From positions 6,463,501 to 6,527,500 of the forward strand of contig JALJCS010000024.1 of assembly GCA_023055355.1 (NCBI GenBank): 64,000 bases of DNA, given 5' to 3'. The notes beneath the pieces are model-generated. The model was not told where the DNA came from. It searched no databases and worked only from the letters and a program-made list of their open reading frames with translations. Positions 50,477 through 62,600 of the stretch are shown here, piece by piece; position 1 is the stretch's first letter; each line of letters opens with the position of its first letter. Origin of the DNA: Agelaius tricolor. Lineage: Eukaryota > Chordata > Aves > Passeriformes > Icteridae. A program made the position numbers and the translations under genes.

Positions 50477-53400
50477 AAACGAGCAGAACATTTTCTGGCA
50501 TGTGCTCCTTTGACTGCAACATCAAAGATCATATTAAGATTTTTGTAGAAGGTTACTTCTCTGAGTGTCTTAGCTCCAAAATTATCAGGAGTGTCAAAAT
50601 CCATTTGCAGGAAGACCTTCTGGGGAGGAGGACGCTGCTGAAAGGGCAGAGATGTTTAATATTTCACGAAGGGCATGCACAGACTAACGCACATTTCTCA
50701 AAACATCCTCATTAAAATGATTTAATTAACATTGGTTCAAACACTAGCAGACTTGGAGATTCACATGTCTCAGATACATTGGGGGTGCTGTGCACTGCTC
50801 AGGTCCCAGTGGGAGCATCCTTTCCCTCTGCAAGGGGAAGGGATGCATTTTGACCCCCCTCACAATCACCTTCTATCACCATGTTGAGATTCCTCCTCTC
50901 CAAGGGCCAATAAATATTTTTCCCTGACCACATTCCAGCCAAGTAACCATTCATGCAAGAGCAAACAAAGTCAACAGTGCAAAGGGAGCAGCAGAGATGA
51001 TCCTTTCCCTCTTAAAGGCCATAGTTTCAGTTCCCCAGTGTCATTAATTTAATTAACCAACTACCTGGCATCTGAACTAAGCACCCCCCTCCTCCCACAC
51101 AGGCACAGGGAGCGCTTCCCAGCCCTTGGCCACCTTGTCTGTATTTTGGAGAAAGGACAAGGAGAGGGCTTCAGACCAAGCCAGACAACAGAAAAGCAGG
51201 GTCAGAACTCCATTTATATGAGGTCTTTTTTGAAATGGAACAAAGATGCTTCTTTTCTTACCCAGAAGAGACAGAGTGCCTTACACTTCCTGAAAAACTG
51301 AGTTAATTCATGAAAAACAAGATGTAGGGTAAAGCAGGTGGAAAAATATCCCCGGTGCTTATTGCTCCTTGGGCCAGGAAGGATTTTGGGGCTCTCCAGA
51401 GCAGTGCCCTGCTCCAGGCATGTGTGGTTATGCAAGAGCTGAACATCCACATTGACCTGGTGCTGCCCACCCCATCCCCATCACATGCACTCACTTCCAT
51501 CCAGGAACTCCAGCCTTCCCTGACATGTGCAGCTCCACAAACCACAGGGAAAGGTCAGATACTAAAAGTGCCAGCAAGACCAACCAAGTTTCCTGACAGC
51601 AGCAGCCCATGAGGAAGTGCCCTTTGCCACCAGTCACTTTATCTAAGAGATAAAGAGGAAGGGGCTGCTCTCTGCTTGCTGCCCTTCCCAAGCACTGCTG
51701 CTCATCCCACAGCAAAGCTATTGAGGAGCTGGGTGGCAGCTCATTCTGCACTGCCTTTTACAGTGATTATTAACCAGGCTGGAGTCACATTCCCAGCAGC
51801 AGCTTCCTTTGGTCAGCACTGACGTAGCAGCAAGCCATGGTGAGTCAGGTCTGCTGAGTGAGCGCCTGAATGACTCCATCCTAGCACATGGTTGGCTGGA
51901 AGGTGCCATCCCTGCACATGGATCCCACTGGAGGATGCCATCCCAGCATGCAGAGCAGCTTGCACTTCAACCTACAATAGATATGAATTTCTACTCCAGA
52001 GAAAATACATTTTAATTATGCAAACTCTATGCGCATTTTTAAAACACGGGGAAAGAAAAAAACAGGACCCTGTTCTTATCTTTTTGTGAAATCATTATTC
52101 ATTTGAAATACATGGATAATTAACCACATTATCATGCAAATTTAAGTGAATTGAGCTGGCTGAATTAAAGAGACTTCACCTACCTAACCATAAAAATTGC
52201 AACACGGAGCTGTCGCAAGGAAGCTCTGAGCACTATTTTTAGTGCAGCGCTGTAAGAGGGCCTGTGGGAGGGCATCTTCCAGAGGAATGCAGACAGTATC
52301 TTTCAGGAGGAATTCATCCTGAGGAAACCATTACCAGCTCTCACGAATGGCCAAGGGATATTTTTCTGGCTGGGCTGGAGTTTATACACAGGGAGCCACA
52401 TGCACCGAAAAAAAAAATCATGACTCATTGAATTTAAGGAACAGTTTACTGAAACCAAATTTTCAAGTGCTCCTCCCTCTGCTCCTGGTCCCTTGGCTCA
52501 CTGTCCTTGGGGCACACCAGCCCTTTATTGGTGAAAAAAACTAAGTTAAAAATTCTGATTTACTGCCTCTGAATGAAAGCTGTTTAGCTTTTTCAGAATT
52601 ACTGCTTTACTAAAAGTAAAGCACTCTTGCTATACTTTTATTCACCTGAAAAATACTCAGCTACTGCAATGAACTTCTTTCCATTTTCTGTGGTTTTACA
52701 GCATTGCATTTTTGACTGTCAGGTCTCAGGCACCAATGCTTGAAGAGGACATGCACAAAGAATTCCCCTCATCAAAAAAGAACAATGAAAATCCAAAGCA
52801 GATCCTGAATGGTGATTTTTCCAAAGATATTTTTGTTCTTGTTTGTTTTTTTGTTCTTTGGGATTTTGTTTTTATTTTTTTGCCTGTCCACACATTAACA
52901 TTGATCTCTGTAAGAGAGTACAGCTCATGCTTAAAAAGTACCTTGGTTCTTGTTCAGCTGCAACCTTGTGTGGGGTTCCCCTTCCTGGTCATCCTTCCAG
53001 GACACTGACAGGTGTTTCTGGCACACTGGCATTGCAGAATCACAGGGACACAACACAGTGGCTGATTGAAGATGCTGTGTTAATGAACATTGTCCTTAGA
53101 CATTCACAAACAGCTAAACCTGGCTATCTTTCCCCCAAATACCTTTAAAGACATAAACTGAGAATAGGCCTGTCCAGGCTGAAATGTTAACACATCTGAA
53201 GCATCAAAATCATTAAATTAGTCACATAAACTCACATTTTACTGGTAAAAAGTACTTAGCAGCATCATCTTTGAAAAAAGTCACAATGCCATATAAATGG
53301 ACATTTTGAGATAAAGTTTTGTGGGTGTTTTTAGATGCATCACTCTCACTCTCTTCCTCCCTTAAATATCTTACCTCAGAAATATTTGACTCCAGATGCT

Positions 53401-53800
53401 ATATTCAGGAATCTTTAGATGAAGGGGAATCCAGGAGTTCCCATCTCCATGAAAGTCACTGGGACTTTGGTTGCCCAAGTGACTTCAGCAAACAAGGACT
53501 TCAAAGCCTTTCAAAACAGTACAGCTGAAAAACATAAATAAAGGTTGTAACTGGCCTAGGATTTTCAAATACTTAGCTACATTTTTATGGAGATGTTTGC
53601 ACTTATCAGCCTTATCCCATGCTTCAAAGAGTAACCAGTGGTGGTCAGCTTGGCTGCCCATCCCTAACACCAGCCCTCCCTTCTAATGTTGCCTCACGCT
53701 TGTTGGAACTTGGTTTTGATTGCACATCCATAGGGGAAAGATTTACATTTTCTGACACGTCTGCAAAACACCTGCCACAATGTCTGAGCCCTCAAGATGC
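50477..53800. other. Intergenic sequence, includes TAAT-rich stretch near 52.0-52.25 kb
   Basis: No gene was recognised. At 51990-52260 there are several TAAT/ATTA cores, an octamer-like atgcaaat near 52136 and a MEF2-type site, described separately. The imperfect repeat ggaaggtgccatccc / ggaggatgccatccc occurs near 51898 and 51931. Confidence 0.4.
52230..52245. promoter_or_regulatory. MEF2-like site in a perfect small palindrome
   Basis: gcacta-tttt-tagtgc is a perfect 6-bp inverted repeat with a 4-base centre. It contains ctatttttag (52233-52242), which fits the MEF2 consensus YTAWWWWTAR. A single site can occur by chance, so function is inference. Confidence 0.3.
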
Positions 53801-53847
<47 letters not shown>

Positions 53848-53869
53848 CAACAACAACAACAACAACAAC
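53801..53869. repeat. Compound microsatellite (AAT)n(AAC)n
   Basis: An uninterrupted AAT repeat (53801-53844, about 15 units) changes without a break into CAA units (53845-53869, about 8 units). The run is pure, so it is probably polymorphic. Confidence 0.95.
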
Positions 53870-56029
53870 TATTCCCAGTGTGCACGGTGCGCAGCGAGGC
53901 AGCTGAGAGCCCGACTGCCAGCAGCTTTGTAGTCTGACATCTAATTACCAGCAAAGGAGAGGGTGGAGGAAGGCCAGCTATAGCAGAGGAAGAGGGAACA
54001 GCTCCTGGGAGAAAACCAGAGTGCTTTACAAGGTGGAGTTGCTCTGTTCACCTGTGCTTAATGAAGATGCTGTGACTAAACACTTTTAAGGTATCACTCC
54101 AGAGAAATCTCTCTGTTTCTATTGGGAAAGTTTGTCTGGGTGGATTTGAGGTAGTTTTCTGCTGCTTAGGGAATTCCACAGGCTGGCACAGACCACAAAA
54201 CACCCTTAAACATCAGCAGAAATCAAGAAGCAGCGAATGAACAGGGATTGCCTTGCCATCTGGGAATGCCAGGAGGTGGATACAGGCTGCACCAAGAGCA
54301 GGCACAGGAAATCTGCTGAGTCCCAAACCCCTCTGATTTATTGCCCTGGTGCAAACCATCTGCCCAGCACATGGTCAGTCAACCTGACGCCTCTAAGAAA
54401 TCCCACCTGAAAACCCAGCAGGCTGAGACAGGGCAAAAGGGACCACTTGGGTCATAAATACTGCTCTGTGTTTCTGCAGGGAACTGAGCTACATATTTCA
54501 CTCAGAATGAGTGAGTGAGAGAGCTAGTGAGGAATATGGGTGGGGGTTTTTGTTTTATGGGAAAAAATCTGCAATTTTGGAATTTGTGTTCTACTTCGAA
54601 GCAGGTAATAAATTTGTCATGGACTGCAATTCCAAAATTGCTTCACATGAGGTAGATCAAAGTGTTTGGTGTCTATGAAATCTGATGTAGGCCTTTAAAA
54701 AATCATAAATTATCTTTTTCTATAAAACTGAAAGACATTGAACAAAAACATTCCAAAATATAGAAAAATCTGGAGCAATTTGAGTTTATTTAAATTTTGT
54801 CCAATTCAAAGCATTTTTTCAAGAGAATTCTTTTCCCAACACATCAGCATTTCCAAGCAGAATAAAACACTGGTCCTGTTTCCCATCCCTGGTGTTGTTC
54901 TTGCACCTCTGCTCAAAAACCTCTAAAATTTTGAAGCTGGAGGCGGCTTGTGCTGGCAGCAGCTTTGGGGAGCAGTCAGCATGTGCTGATGAGAGCCCTG
55001 GACATGCTGGGATCTCCTGGGATACCCAGAGCAGACACCCAGGCATTCCCCCAGAGCCTTGTCAGCCAGGCACACGTGGCCAGCTGGTTTCTGTCACCAC
55101 AGGCAGAGCCGGAGGGCACCGCACACGCGGCTGCCTCTGCACACAACAGCACCCTGACAGGCATTTTCTTGTCTCAACAAATTACCCTGAAGTGCCCTAA
55201 AATATTCAGTTTGCTGGAAGGAATTGGAGAAACGTGAAGACATAGGATGTGTTTTGCTGAGCTGACCAGAAACAGTTAGGGCATGATGTAGCACGGCAGC
55301 AGAAGGTGAGAAGGAGATGAAGGCACAACAAAGCAAATGTTTTGCAGTGACATTTGTCCTGGAGTGTAAATTAAGAGCTGGGAGGGCTTGGTGACAGTCC
55401 AGCACACACCAACAGCAGGGTCTGCATCAGGAGCCAGAGGCGACAGCCCAGCCTGCAGGACCAGCTGCTGAGGCAATGCTAAAGGTAGTCTAAAAATAAA
55501 GCACTTATCAGGGTGAGAAGGGCTGAGTATTTCATCACTCTGCCTCGACTGATGACTAGCAAAGCATGAGCAAGGAGGATTTCTGTTTTGTTAGGAGCTG
55601 TTTTCTGATTCACAGTTTGCTGGGCTTGGGTAAATATCTTCCATTGACTTAAACCTTGAGAGAATGTTGTGTGAGCACTGGGCTGCACCATCCTCTACCT
55701 GCTGGCATCTCTGCTCCTTTTGGTGCAGGACAGCAAAACACAGCACTTTTACAGGAAAAAATACATAAAACACATGGCTGGCCCAAAACCTGTAAGAAGC
55801 AATAGGTTTGGTGCTCAGCTCCTCCTCTGCACACCTGCCCCACATGGAAAGGCAAGCAAACCTTTCCCTGCCACAGGAAAAAAGCTTCACCCCATCTGAG
55901 TGACTTGACAAACTCTGTCCTAGGAGATTTGTTATTTAAGGGACATTTCACTGAGCACACGGGTAGGTTTGGTTCTTAAGGCCTTGCATCTCAGGGAGAC
56001 AGGCAGGGAAAGGGCAGGGAGAGGAGCCT
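53870..56029. other. Intergenic sequence, no recognised gene
   Basis: No exon or transposon was recognised. Sequence becomes GC-richer toward the CpG island on the right. Confidence 0.45.
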
Positions 56030-56069
56030 GGCAGGGGCTGAGCATTGGCAGGGGCTGAGCATTGGCAGG
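56030..56069. repeat. Tandem repeat, 17-bp unit, 2.4 copies
   Basis: ggcaggggctgagcatt occurs at 56030-56046 and 56047-56063 exactly, followed by a partial third copy (ggcaggg). It borders the CpG island. Confidence 0.9.
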
Positions 56070-56089
56070 GCAGTGCTGGTGGCACTGCT

Positions 56090-56640
56090 GGACCCACGGT
56101 GCTGGGCCCCGCTCCGCAGGCTGTGGGCAGGCTCTGAGCTGCACGGGGCAGCTTCACACCCTTGTCCACACGCTGGGACAACCGACATACACCTGTGGAT
56201 CCAGCATCAGCTGCTCCCGCAGCACGGATCCTCAGGCTGCTTTCCCAGAGCTGAGCCAAGCTCTGCACGGGCAGAGGGATGGCACAGACACGGTGACAAG
56301 CTCAGCGCTGCCATGCCAGGCACGCTGCCGCCGCACCGGGACCATCCCGTGGGAAAGGCTTTGATCTGACCACAGCTCCCGGGGCCGCCTGCCGGACTCC
56401 GCTTCCACTCGGGTACCTGCTCTTGTAAACAGCGGCGCCGGCGCACGCAGAAGCCACATCCTGACATCCCCTTGTGCAATCTGCAGGGCCGGCTCCTCCT
56501 TGGCCACAGCGCGGAGGTTGCGACACGCGGGGAGCGACACGTCCGTGTGGGGCAATGCGGGGCCGGTTCCGTCGGGGCGCGGCCCCGGCTCCCAACACCC
56601 GCACGCAGCCGGGCTTTACTTGTCAAGTGACCAGCGCAGC
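56090..56640. promoter_or_regulatory. Orphan CpG island
   Basis: About 550 bp of CpG-dense sequence, densest at 56310-56620, surrounded by AT-rich DNA about 38 kb from MXD4 exon 1. Open frames cross it on both strands (56207-56713 minus is the longest, 168 codons) but have only GC-driven composition. It could be the promoter of an unrecognised transcript, a distal regulatory element, or a first exon of a neighbouring gene. No transcript can be assigned. Confidence 0.5.
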
Positions 56641-58454
56641 CTACGTGCATCGGGAGAGGGTTTCTGCAAGTAATTCTTCTCCACAGGAACATATAGCTGA
56701 CTTTATAATTCATGCATGCCTGGGAAGTTCAATCCAGTCCCACTGGAGTAGCAAGCTTGGTGGGAGTTTATTTATTTAAAAGAGTGCATGCAGTAGCATA
56801 GAAAAAAATGGAATCTATCAGAAACCATAAGTCTTAATCCTAACCTAGCTTTGCTTTTCTTAAAATATGGTCCAGGGAAACTGCTTTTAAAATGTGGTTT
56901 CCATGTAGCCCTAGCTTTTTTAGTATTGCAATCCCCACACAACAGTGTTATAGTATAATAATTAAAACATTTAAAAATGAAGATAATCTATGGCTGATCC
57001 AAGTTTCTATGGAAATTTGGAGGCTATGCTGTATGCAGCTGTTCCCAACTAATGCAAAGGTTGGCTGTAACTTTACTTCTGAGCCCATTTGTAACTTGGG
57101 GGATAATTTATCTGTTCTGTTTACACAGTTCTCAGCTTGCACAGCCCTAGAGTGCAACATTTCTATGATTCCCAAGCAAAAGGGTGCTTTATCCTCTTGA
57201 CTCAGCCTGAACAATTAGTGTTCTTAGGCTCAATGAGGCAGCTCTGCTGAAAGGTGTGGGTGCTTGCTGTGGTGTTGCAGACATTGCACTGAATGTGATC
57301 TACCAGAACAGCAGATGCACAAGGGGTGGGCTGCAAACCCTTGCTCACACTGGTCTGTTGTACCCCCAGATTTGGCAGAGGCTCTGCCAGATGATGGGCT
57401 GTGGGTAGGAGCCCATCCCCACTGGTTCCAGCTAATGGGTTTTGGTGAGCCCATGAAGGGTAAACAAAGACCAGGGGAAGCAGAAAAAAAGACAGTTTTC
57501 CCCCAGGATGAGACTGGCATCTTAAGGGTAGGAAGAAAGCTCTCTCTAAAGCTTTGGGCACCTTTACATGCCACCTTATTAACACTTTCACAGACTCAGA
57601 CAGATCAGGGGAAGCTGTTGGATGACAAAGAAAAAAGGAAGAAACATCTGAAAAAGGATTTTAAATGCAATGATGAAGGACTTTTGGGGCTTACACTTTA
57701 CAAATCAGGCTGATAAAAAGCTGGACAACCTGGAACTTCTTGTGGGAGAGCAGAGAGCAGGCACTTGCTACCTGCTCATCATCATGACATGATTATGTTT
57801 TACATTCACTAACTTATCTCCAGTTAGTCCGTGGCTGATACAAGCAGTTTTCACTTTGCAATGTTAAATTACTAATGAAGAAAGTATTAATAACCTCTAA
57901 GCAAAGAAAGTTGGTCAGAGGAGCAAAGCTCCAGCAGCTACACAATGGCCCCAGGGGTGTAAAATCTTCAAGCCTCATTGAAACAACAGCATGAAAATCT
58001 GCTTTTTACAAAGGGAGAGAAAAACTCTGCCAGTCAGGAGTGCACAGAAGAAAATCTTTCAGCTGAAGTAAGGCCAGAGGTTCCCATCCTGAACAAATAT
58101 TTAGCACCATTCACTGAATGAATTCCTCAGCATTAGTTTAAACTCAAAGACAGAAAGTCATAAAGCTTCACAGTGGGAATTTTAAAAAAAGCCCAAACAA
58201 CTAAAAATAAGCCAAAATACACAAAAGATACCCCCAATCCCAGCATTTTAATTCCTGTTTGTATTTAGCCACTGCAGGACAGCTGAGTTACAATTGGGAT
58301 GGAGGTGGTGATGGCTCAAAAGTGTCGTGATTTTAGAGAGTGACTGTATCCAGAGGTCCTCAGTCATTTCTCAGTGAAAATAGTTTGCAAATAATGATAC
58401 ATATTCCCAAGATATTAAAAAGTCTGTCAAAGGAAACTTTGCTGGAAAGGAACT
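56641..58454. other. Intergenic sequence, no recognised gene
   Basis: Open frames near 57202-57713 on both strands have no recognisable similarity. Otherwise AT-rich non-coding sequence. Confidence 0.4.
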
Positions 58455-58553
58455 TTTGACTAGAGCATGTAGTGACAAGACAAGGGGTATAGCTTCAGAC
58501 TGATAGAGGGCAGGTTTAGATTAGGTGTCAGGAAGAAATTCTTTACTGTGAGG
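58455..58553 (+). mobile_element. CR1 LINE fragment (5' piece)
   Basis: gactagagcatgtagtgaca, followed by an acaaggggtatagcttcaga-type stretch and ggaagaaattctttactgtg agg, matches the inner part of a CR1 3' region. Similarity stops abruptly after gtgagg at 58553. It is same-sense and in order with the fragment at 59360. Confidence 0.8.
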
Positions 58554-59359
58554 ACAAGGGATTTGAACACACATATGTTGCATTGCATAAGCATGTAAGC
58601 CAGGCTGAGATCAACCTGAACTCCTCTGCTTCCCCAAAGGGCAGGATCAGCTCAGCCCCAGCAGGCACAGACTCTGCTCTGATGGATAGCAATGCCCTGT
58701 TCATCCTCCTTGATCTCCTTGACTTGTGTGTGGGGAATAAGGAAGAGGGTTTGATGTAACACAAGAGTGATTTCCTAGAAGACAAGAGATTTGCTGAGCT
58801 GCCTGTGCTAAAGGGTTGTTTGCAGAAGCACAAGTCTCTCTCTGGCCATGCCAGGGTTTGCAGCAATAAATAATGGGTTCACTTGGATGCATTCCTTATT
58901 GCCTGTGGGAACCCTGCTGCTAAGTCACACAATTATGTCACCATGGAGCATCTATGATTTTTTTTTGTAGTTGGGTTTCTTTGGTTCCTCAGAAAATCTT
59001 CTGGGCATACAGGTTTCCTTAAAGCAAAATCTTAAATTTACAGTTATATATTACCTAGATTTTGGTCATCATCTTACCTGCAACCTGGACAGCCCATGAA
59101 AACTTGTCTTCATCTGGTTCTCTGCTGGGTTATAACAGCAGCCACCTCATCAGAGCTGCTCACTTGCCTTTTTGGGACAAAACAGATAAAATATTTTAGG
59201 GTCTAGTAGTATCTGTTTGCAGAAGTCTTACATCAGTTCCTTATCATGATAATAATGAACCGTAACAATACAAAAATCTGAACTAAGATTTATCTGAGAT
59301 TAACAAACGGGTCTCCAATACATTAAGAAGTAATTTGCAGTCTGCTTGCTTTCTATCCT
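58554..59359. other. 806 bp between two CR1 pieces
   Basis: Non-CR1 sequence separates the two fragments. I see no clear terminal repeats, target-site duplication or coding region in it. It may be an unrecognised insertion, or the two CR1 pieces may be independent copies. Confidence 0.4.
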
Positions 59360-59503
59360 AGAGAAGCTCTGGATGCCCCATGGCTGGAAGTGTTCAAGGC
59401 CAGGTTGGATGGGGCTTTGATCAGCCCTGGCTAGCAGGTGGCATCCCTTCCCATGGCAGATGATCTTTAGGTCCCTTCCAACCCAAACCACTCTGTGATT
59501 CTG
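59360..59503 (+). mobile_element. CR1 LINE fragment (3' end)
   Basis: The sequence agagaagctctggatgcccc, then aagtgttcaaggccaggttg, then ggtcccttccaacccaaacc and actctgtgattctg are hallmark CR1 3'-end phrases. The terminal short repeat is reduced to one and a half units. Confidence 0.92.
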
Positions 59504-59636
59504 GTTCGCAGGATACCAGCTCTCTTACTCTGATGGCCAGTTTTGTTGTTTCTGTGATTACACTGTTTAAAGTCAGAGCCTAAAAATCTCTGCATGTACT
59601 GAAATCTCTCCTTGTACACAAAAGGCTTTGGATTTA

Positions 59637-59649
59637 TTTTTTTTTTTTT
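59637..59649. repeat. Poly-T tract
   Basis: About 13 T residues in AT-rich sequence downstream of the CR1 end. Confidence 0.7.
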
Positions 59650-62600
59650 ATTATTTAGATTCTGGTATTTTCTTTGTGACTCCCATGGCTACATGTATTA
59701 AACCAGCTCTGAGGTTAGACAGCAATTAGAGCAAATGTTAAGATCATCAGCCACTCAAGTCTGTTAAAGCAGAAAACTATTTTTGAGGCAATCCAAGAAA
59801 CACAGCCCAGCTGGCCAACAACAACACACCTTCCTCGTAAAGACGCAGGTTTTTGTGCAGCTGCATCTGACCCCGGAGCTCAGAGGAGCCCGAGTGCCAG
59901 CTAATAATGCAGCTGCAATGCAGATACATCCTGGGAGCACACTGCCCTTCAGTTTGCTTTCCCAAAAAGGGGGGAAGTGTGTGGCATCCAGCTGTGTCCA
60001 CCGGGACAGAGAGATACAAGAGAAACCTGTTACAAAGAGCAAACTGAGCCAGACCTGAAACTGTGGCAAGATGGTGCAAGCTGGGATCCAGGGGCACATG
60101 AGCTTCTCTTGCAGAACCAGTTGTCCTCATCCCATGCAACTTTGGGTTCCACTGGCAGGGAAGATCCTTTTTCCTGCCAGAAGACAGAGCATGTCCTTCA
60201 TCAGGCTGCAGCATTTGCATGGCAGAATGCATTCCTGATTAGAAATAGCCACAAACTTCCACAAACTTCCAATTAATTAACAGCTAAAAATTACTTTAAA
60301 GAGGTCTTTAATATTTCTTTTTTTAAATTCCTCTGGTCCCCTTGAAATTTAATAAAAGAAAAACCCGTGTTAAACTTCCAGGGTGTTTTAATTCACTTTA
60401 ATTCTCAAATACATCCCAGACTTTTAAGAATAAGGGTTGTTGCCCAATGTTCATCCCAATGGCACCTTCCAGGCCATAGTGCAAGGATGCATCAAGGAGA
60501 AGGCTACATCAACAGCCCTTCTGTTGTACAGCTGCTTTTCCCACACAGTGTGGCCATGGTGCTCCTGGGATCCAGAGCAGAGGGGCGGGAGGGCAGGAGC
60601 TACCTGGGAGGAGCTTCACAGGATCTCCATCAGCATGGGGGGGAGCTTGCATCCACAGTGAAACAAAGGAAGGGTTTTGGTAACAAAACTGACCTTCATG
60701 AATACTGCTGGTATCATAACTATGTCTGCAGACCCTCACAAGATGCCTGTTGGTAAGGAGGAAGGAGCAGGACATGTGCACACATGCAGGGCACACCGGG
60801 AGGCACGGGGACTTTTAAGCACCTGCTTTTAAATAATTCAAACCATGTTCTTTTCAATCCTACCTCAGGCAGGCCTCCAATGTGTTCCTGGCACACTGGC
60901 TTCTCAGGGTTTAGTCCTGCAATCTGCATCCATCCTTCCCTCTCCTATTTGATCAACACGTTTGTAAAATGCTGATTCTTCAGGGATTTTTCCATTTTTC
61001 TCTGAAATGAAACTGTCACATGGAAAGGAGAACTCATCTGTTGTACCAATGTGTGAGATAGAAGGGATGCAGATTGCAGAACGGAAAAATAATAAGAAAA
61101 ACAAAAAGACATCAAGGCCATCTTTAAAACAGAAGCAAGACATATTGAGTAGGGGAAGAGCTAAGTACCTTGTTTATATACATCTCAAGTGCTTTTTGTT
61201 TGTGGAATAAAAAAGATAAAAAGATATCTGGATGCTCATACTCACATGGGGACATTACAGGATCATTACACTTGTAGACTTCCTGTCTTCCCCAGTCCAT
61301 TAAAATCCCACCCCCACACCTCAAGCAAGATTTCCCTGGAGATGTCACCTTCTTTCATCACATCTAATATCTAATAAAGACATAAGAGAATTTAATAACA
61401 GACTGCACAGGGGAGACTTCTGTTCAAACAGCCAAGGTTGCAGCTGATGAGTTCCTGCTACAGATGCTGAAGAAGTATAAGAGTGACCAGGAAACCACAG
61501 GGTATTTAGTTTCAGAGATCATGCCAGCAAAGCCACTGATATCACCCCAGCCAACCCAAAATTTGCATGAAACAAGACATAAAAAGCTTGTCCAGCCTTT
61601 CCAGCATCACCTGATCAAGTCCAGCTCCCTGTCACTTGGCTCTATAAATTTACAAAATTCTTTGGAGGGGGACTGCCTTCTCCAAAGAATCCCGAGACAG
61701 CACAGCAAGTGAAAGAGACCAAAGTGGTCAAAGTGAACTTCCACCCATCTTAATCACACTTGCTGAATTTAACAGAGTATTTCTGGATTGTTTAAAAAAT
61801 CTGCTGCCCTGCTTGAGAAACCAGCCCCTTTTTGGTCTCCTGCTGTACTTGTGTGAAGAGCACAGTGTTTTATGGCCCCTGTCTCCCAGCCCTGGTACAG
61901 TTTCCACAGCCAAAATTTTCAGGAAGGGCCATTGGGTTTGGGTACTGAAATTGAAAAACCTTATGAAGTTAATGTTTTGGGTTTTTTTATCTGGAGGTGA
62001 GCAAACATTGTCACAGTAATGGTCTTGTATAAAAGCATCTCAAAAATTCCAGAAAAACTGGGAAATGAGGGTTGTAAAAATACCACATAATTTCTAAAAA
62101 TTGTGGTAAGCTAAAATAAAGCACACTGACCTGACAGCTGGGTCTTGAGGTTCTGTATGGCTTATTCATGGAGGCCTGCCAGGTCCTTTGTCATTCATCT
62201 TTTACAAATCTATGTTCACATGTTCATTCTGCAGAGGCATACTGGAATGTTTTTCTATAAATGCTTTTTCTGCTGGAGATGGGCAATTGGCTTCATGATT
62301 CTTCTCAGGTGTGTGGTTAAATGGAGAAGGGAACAAGCCAAGTATAGACAGATGTCTGGTTAGAAATATTATATATGTACTATGAGGTAAATATACATGA
62401 GAAATTGAGAATGTTTATTTGCTGAGGAACGAGGCAGACAACCAGGGACAATGCCCTTAAGAGTTAAGCTCCCAGTTTTGCCACTGGTTTGCTGAGGAGG
62501 ACAGATATGCAAGGTATTGGTGGTAGCTGCACCAAGGTTATTATTGAGTAATAGGACCCTTTCACTCCCCCTTTCTCACTAAATCTGTGAATTCAGTTTT

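Noticed and set aside
53020..53060. gcagaatcacaggg resembling an inverted CR1 3' end
   Set aside because: The similarity ends after about ten bases and no further CR1 phrases follow on the minus strand.
56207..56779. Open frames of about 100-168 codons around 56.2-56.8 kb
   Set aside because: They lie in a GC-rich island and overlap in four frames. No domain was recognised, so only the island is reported.
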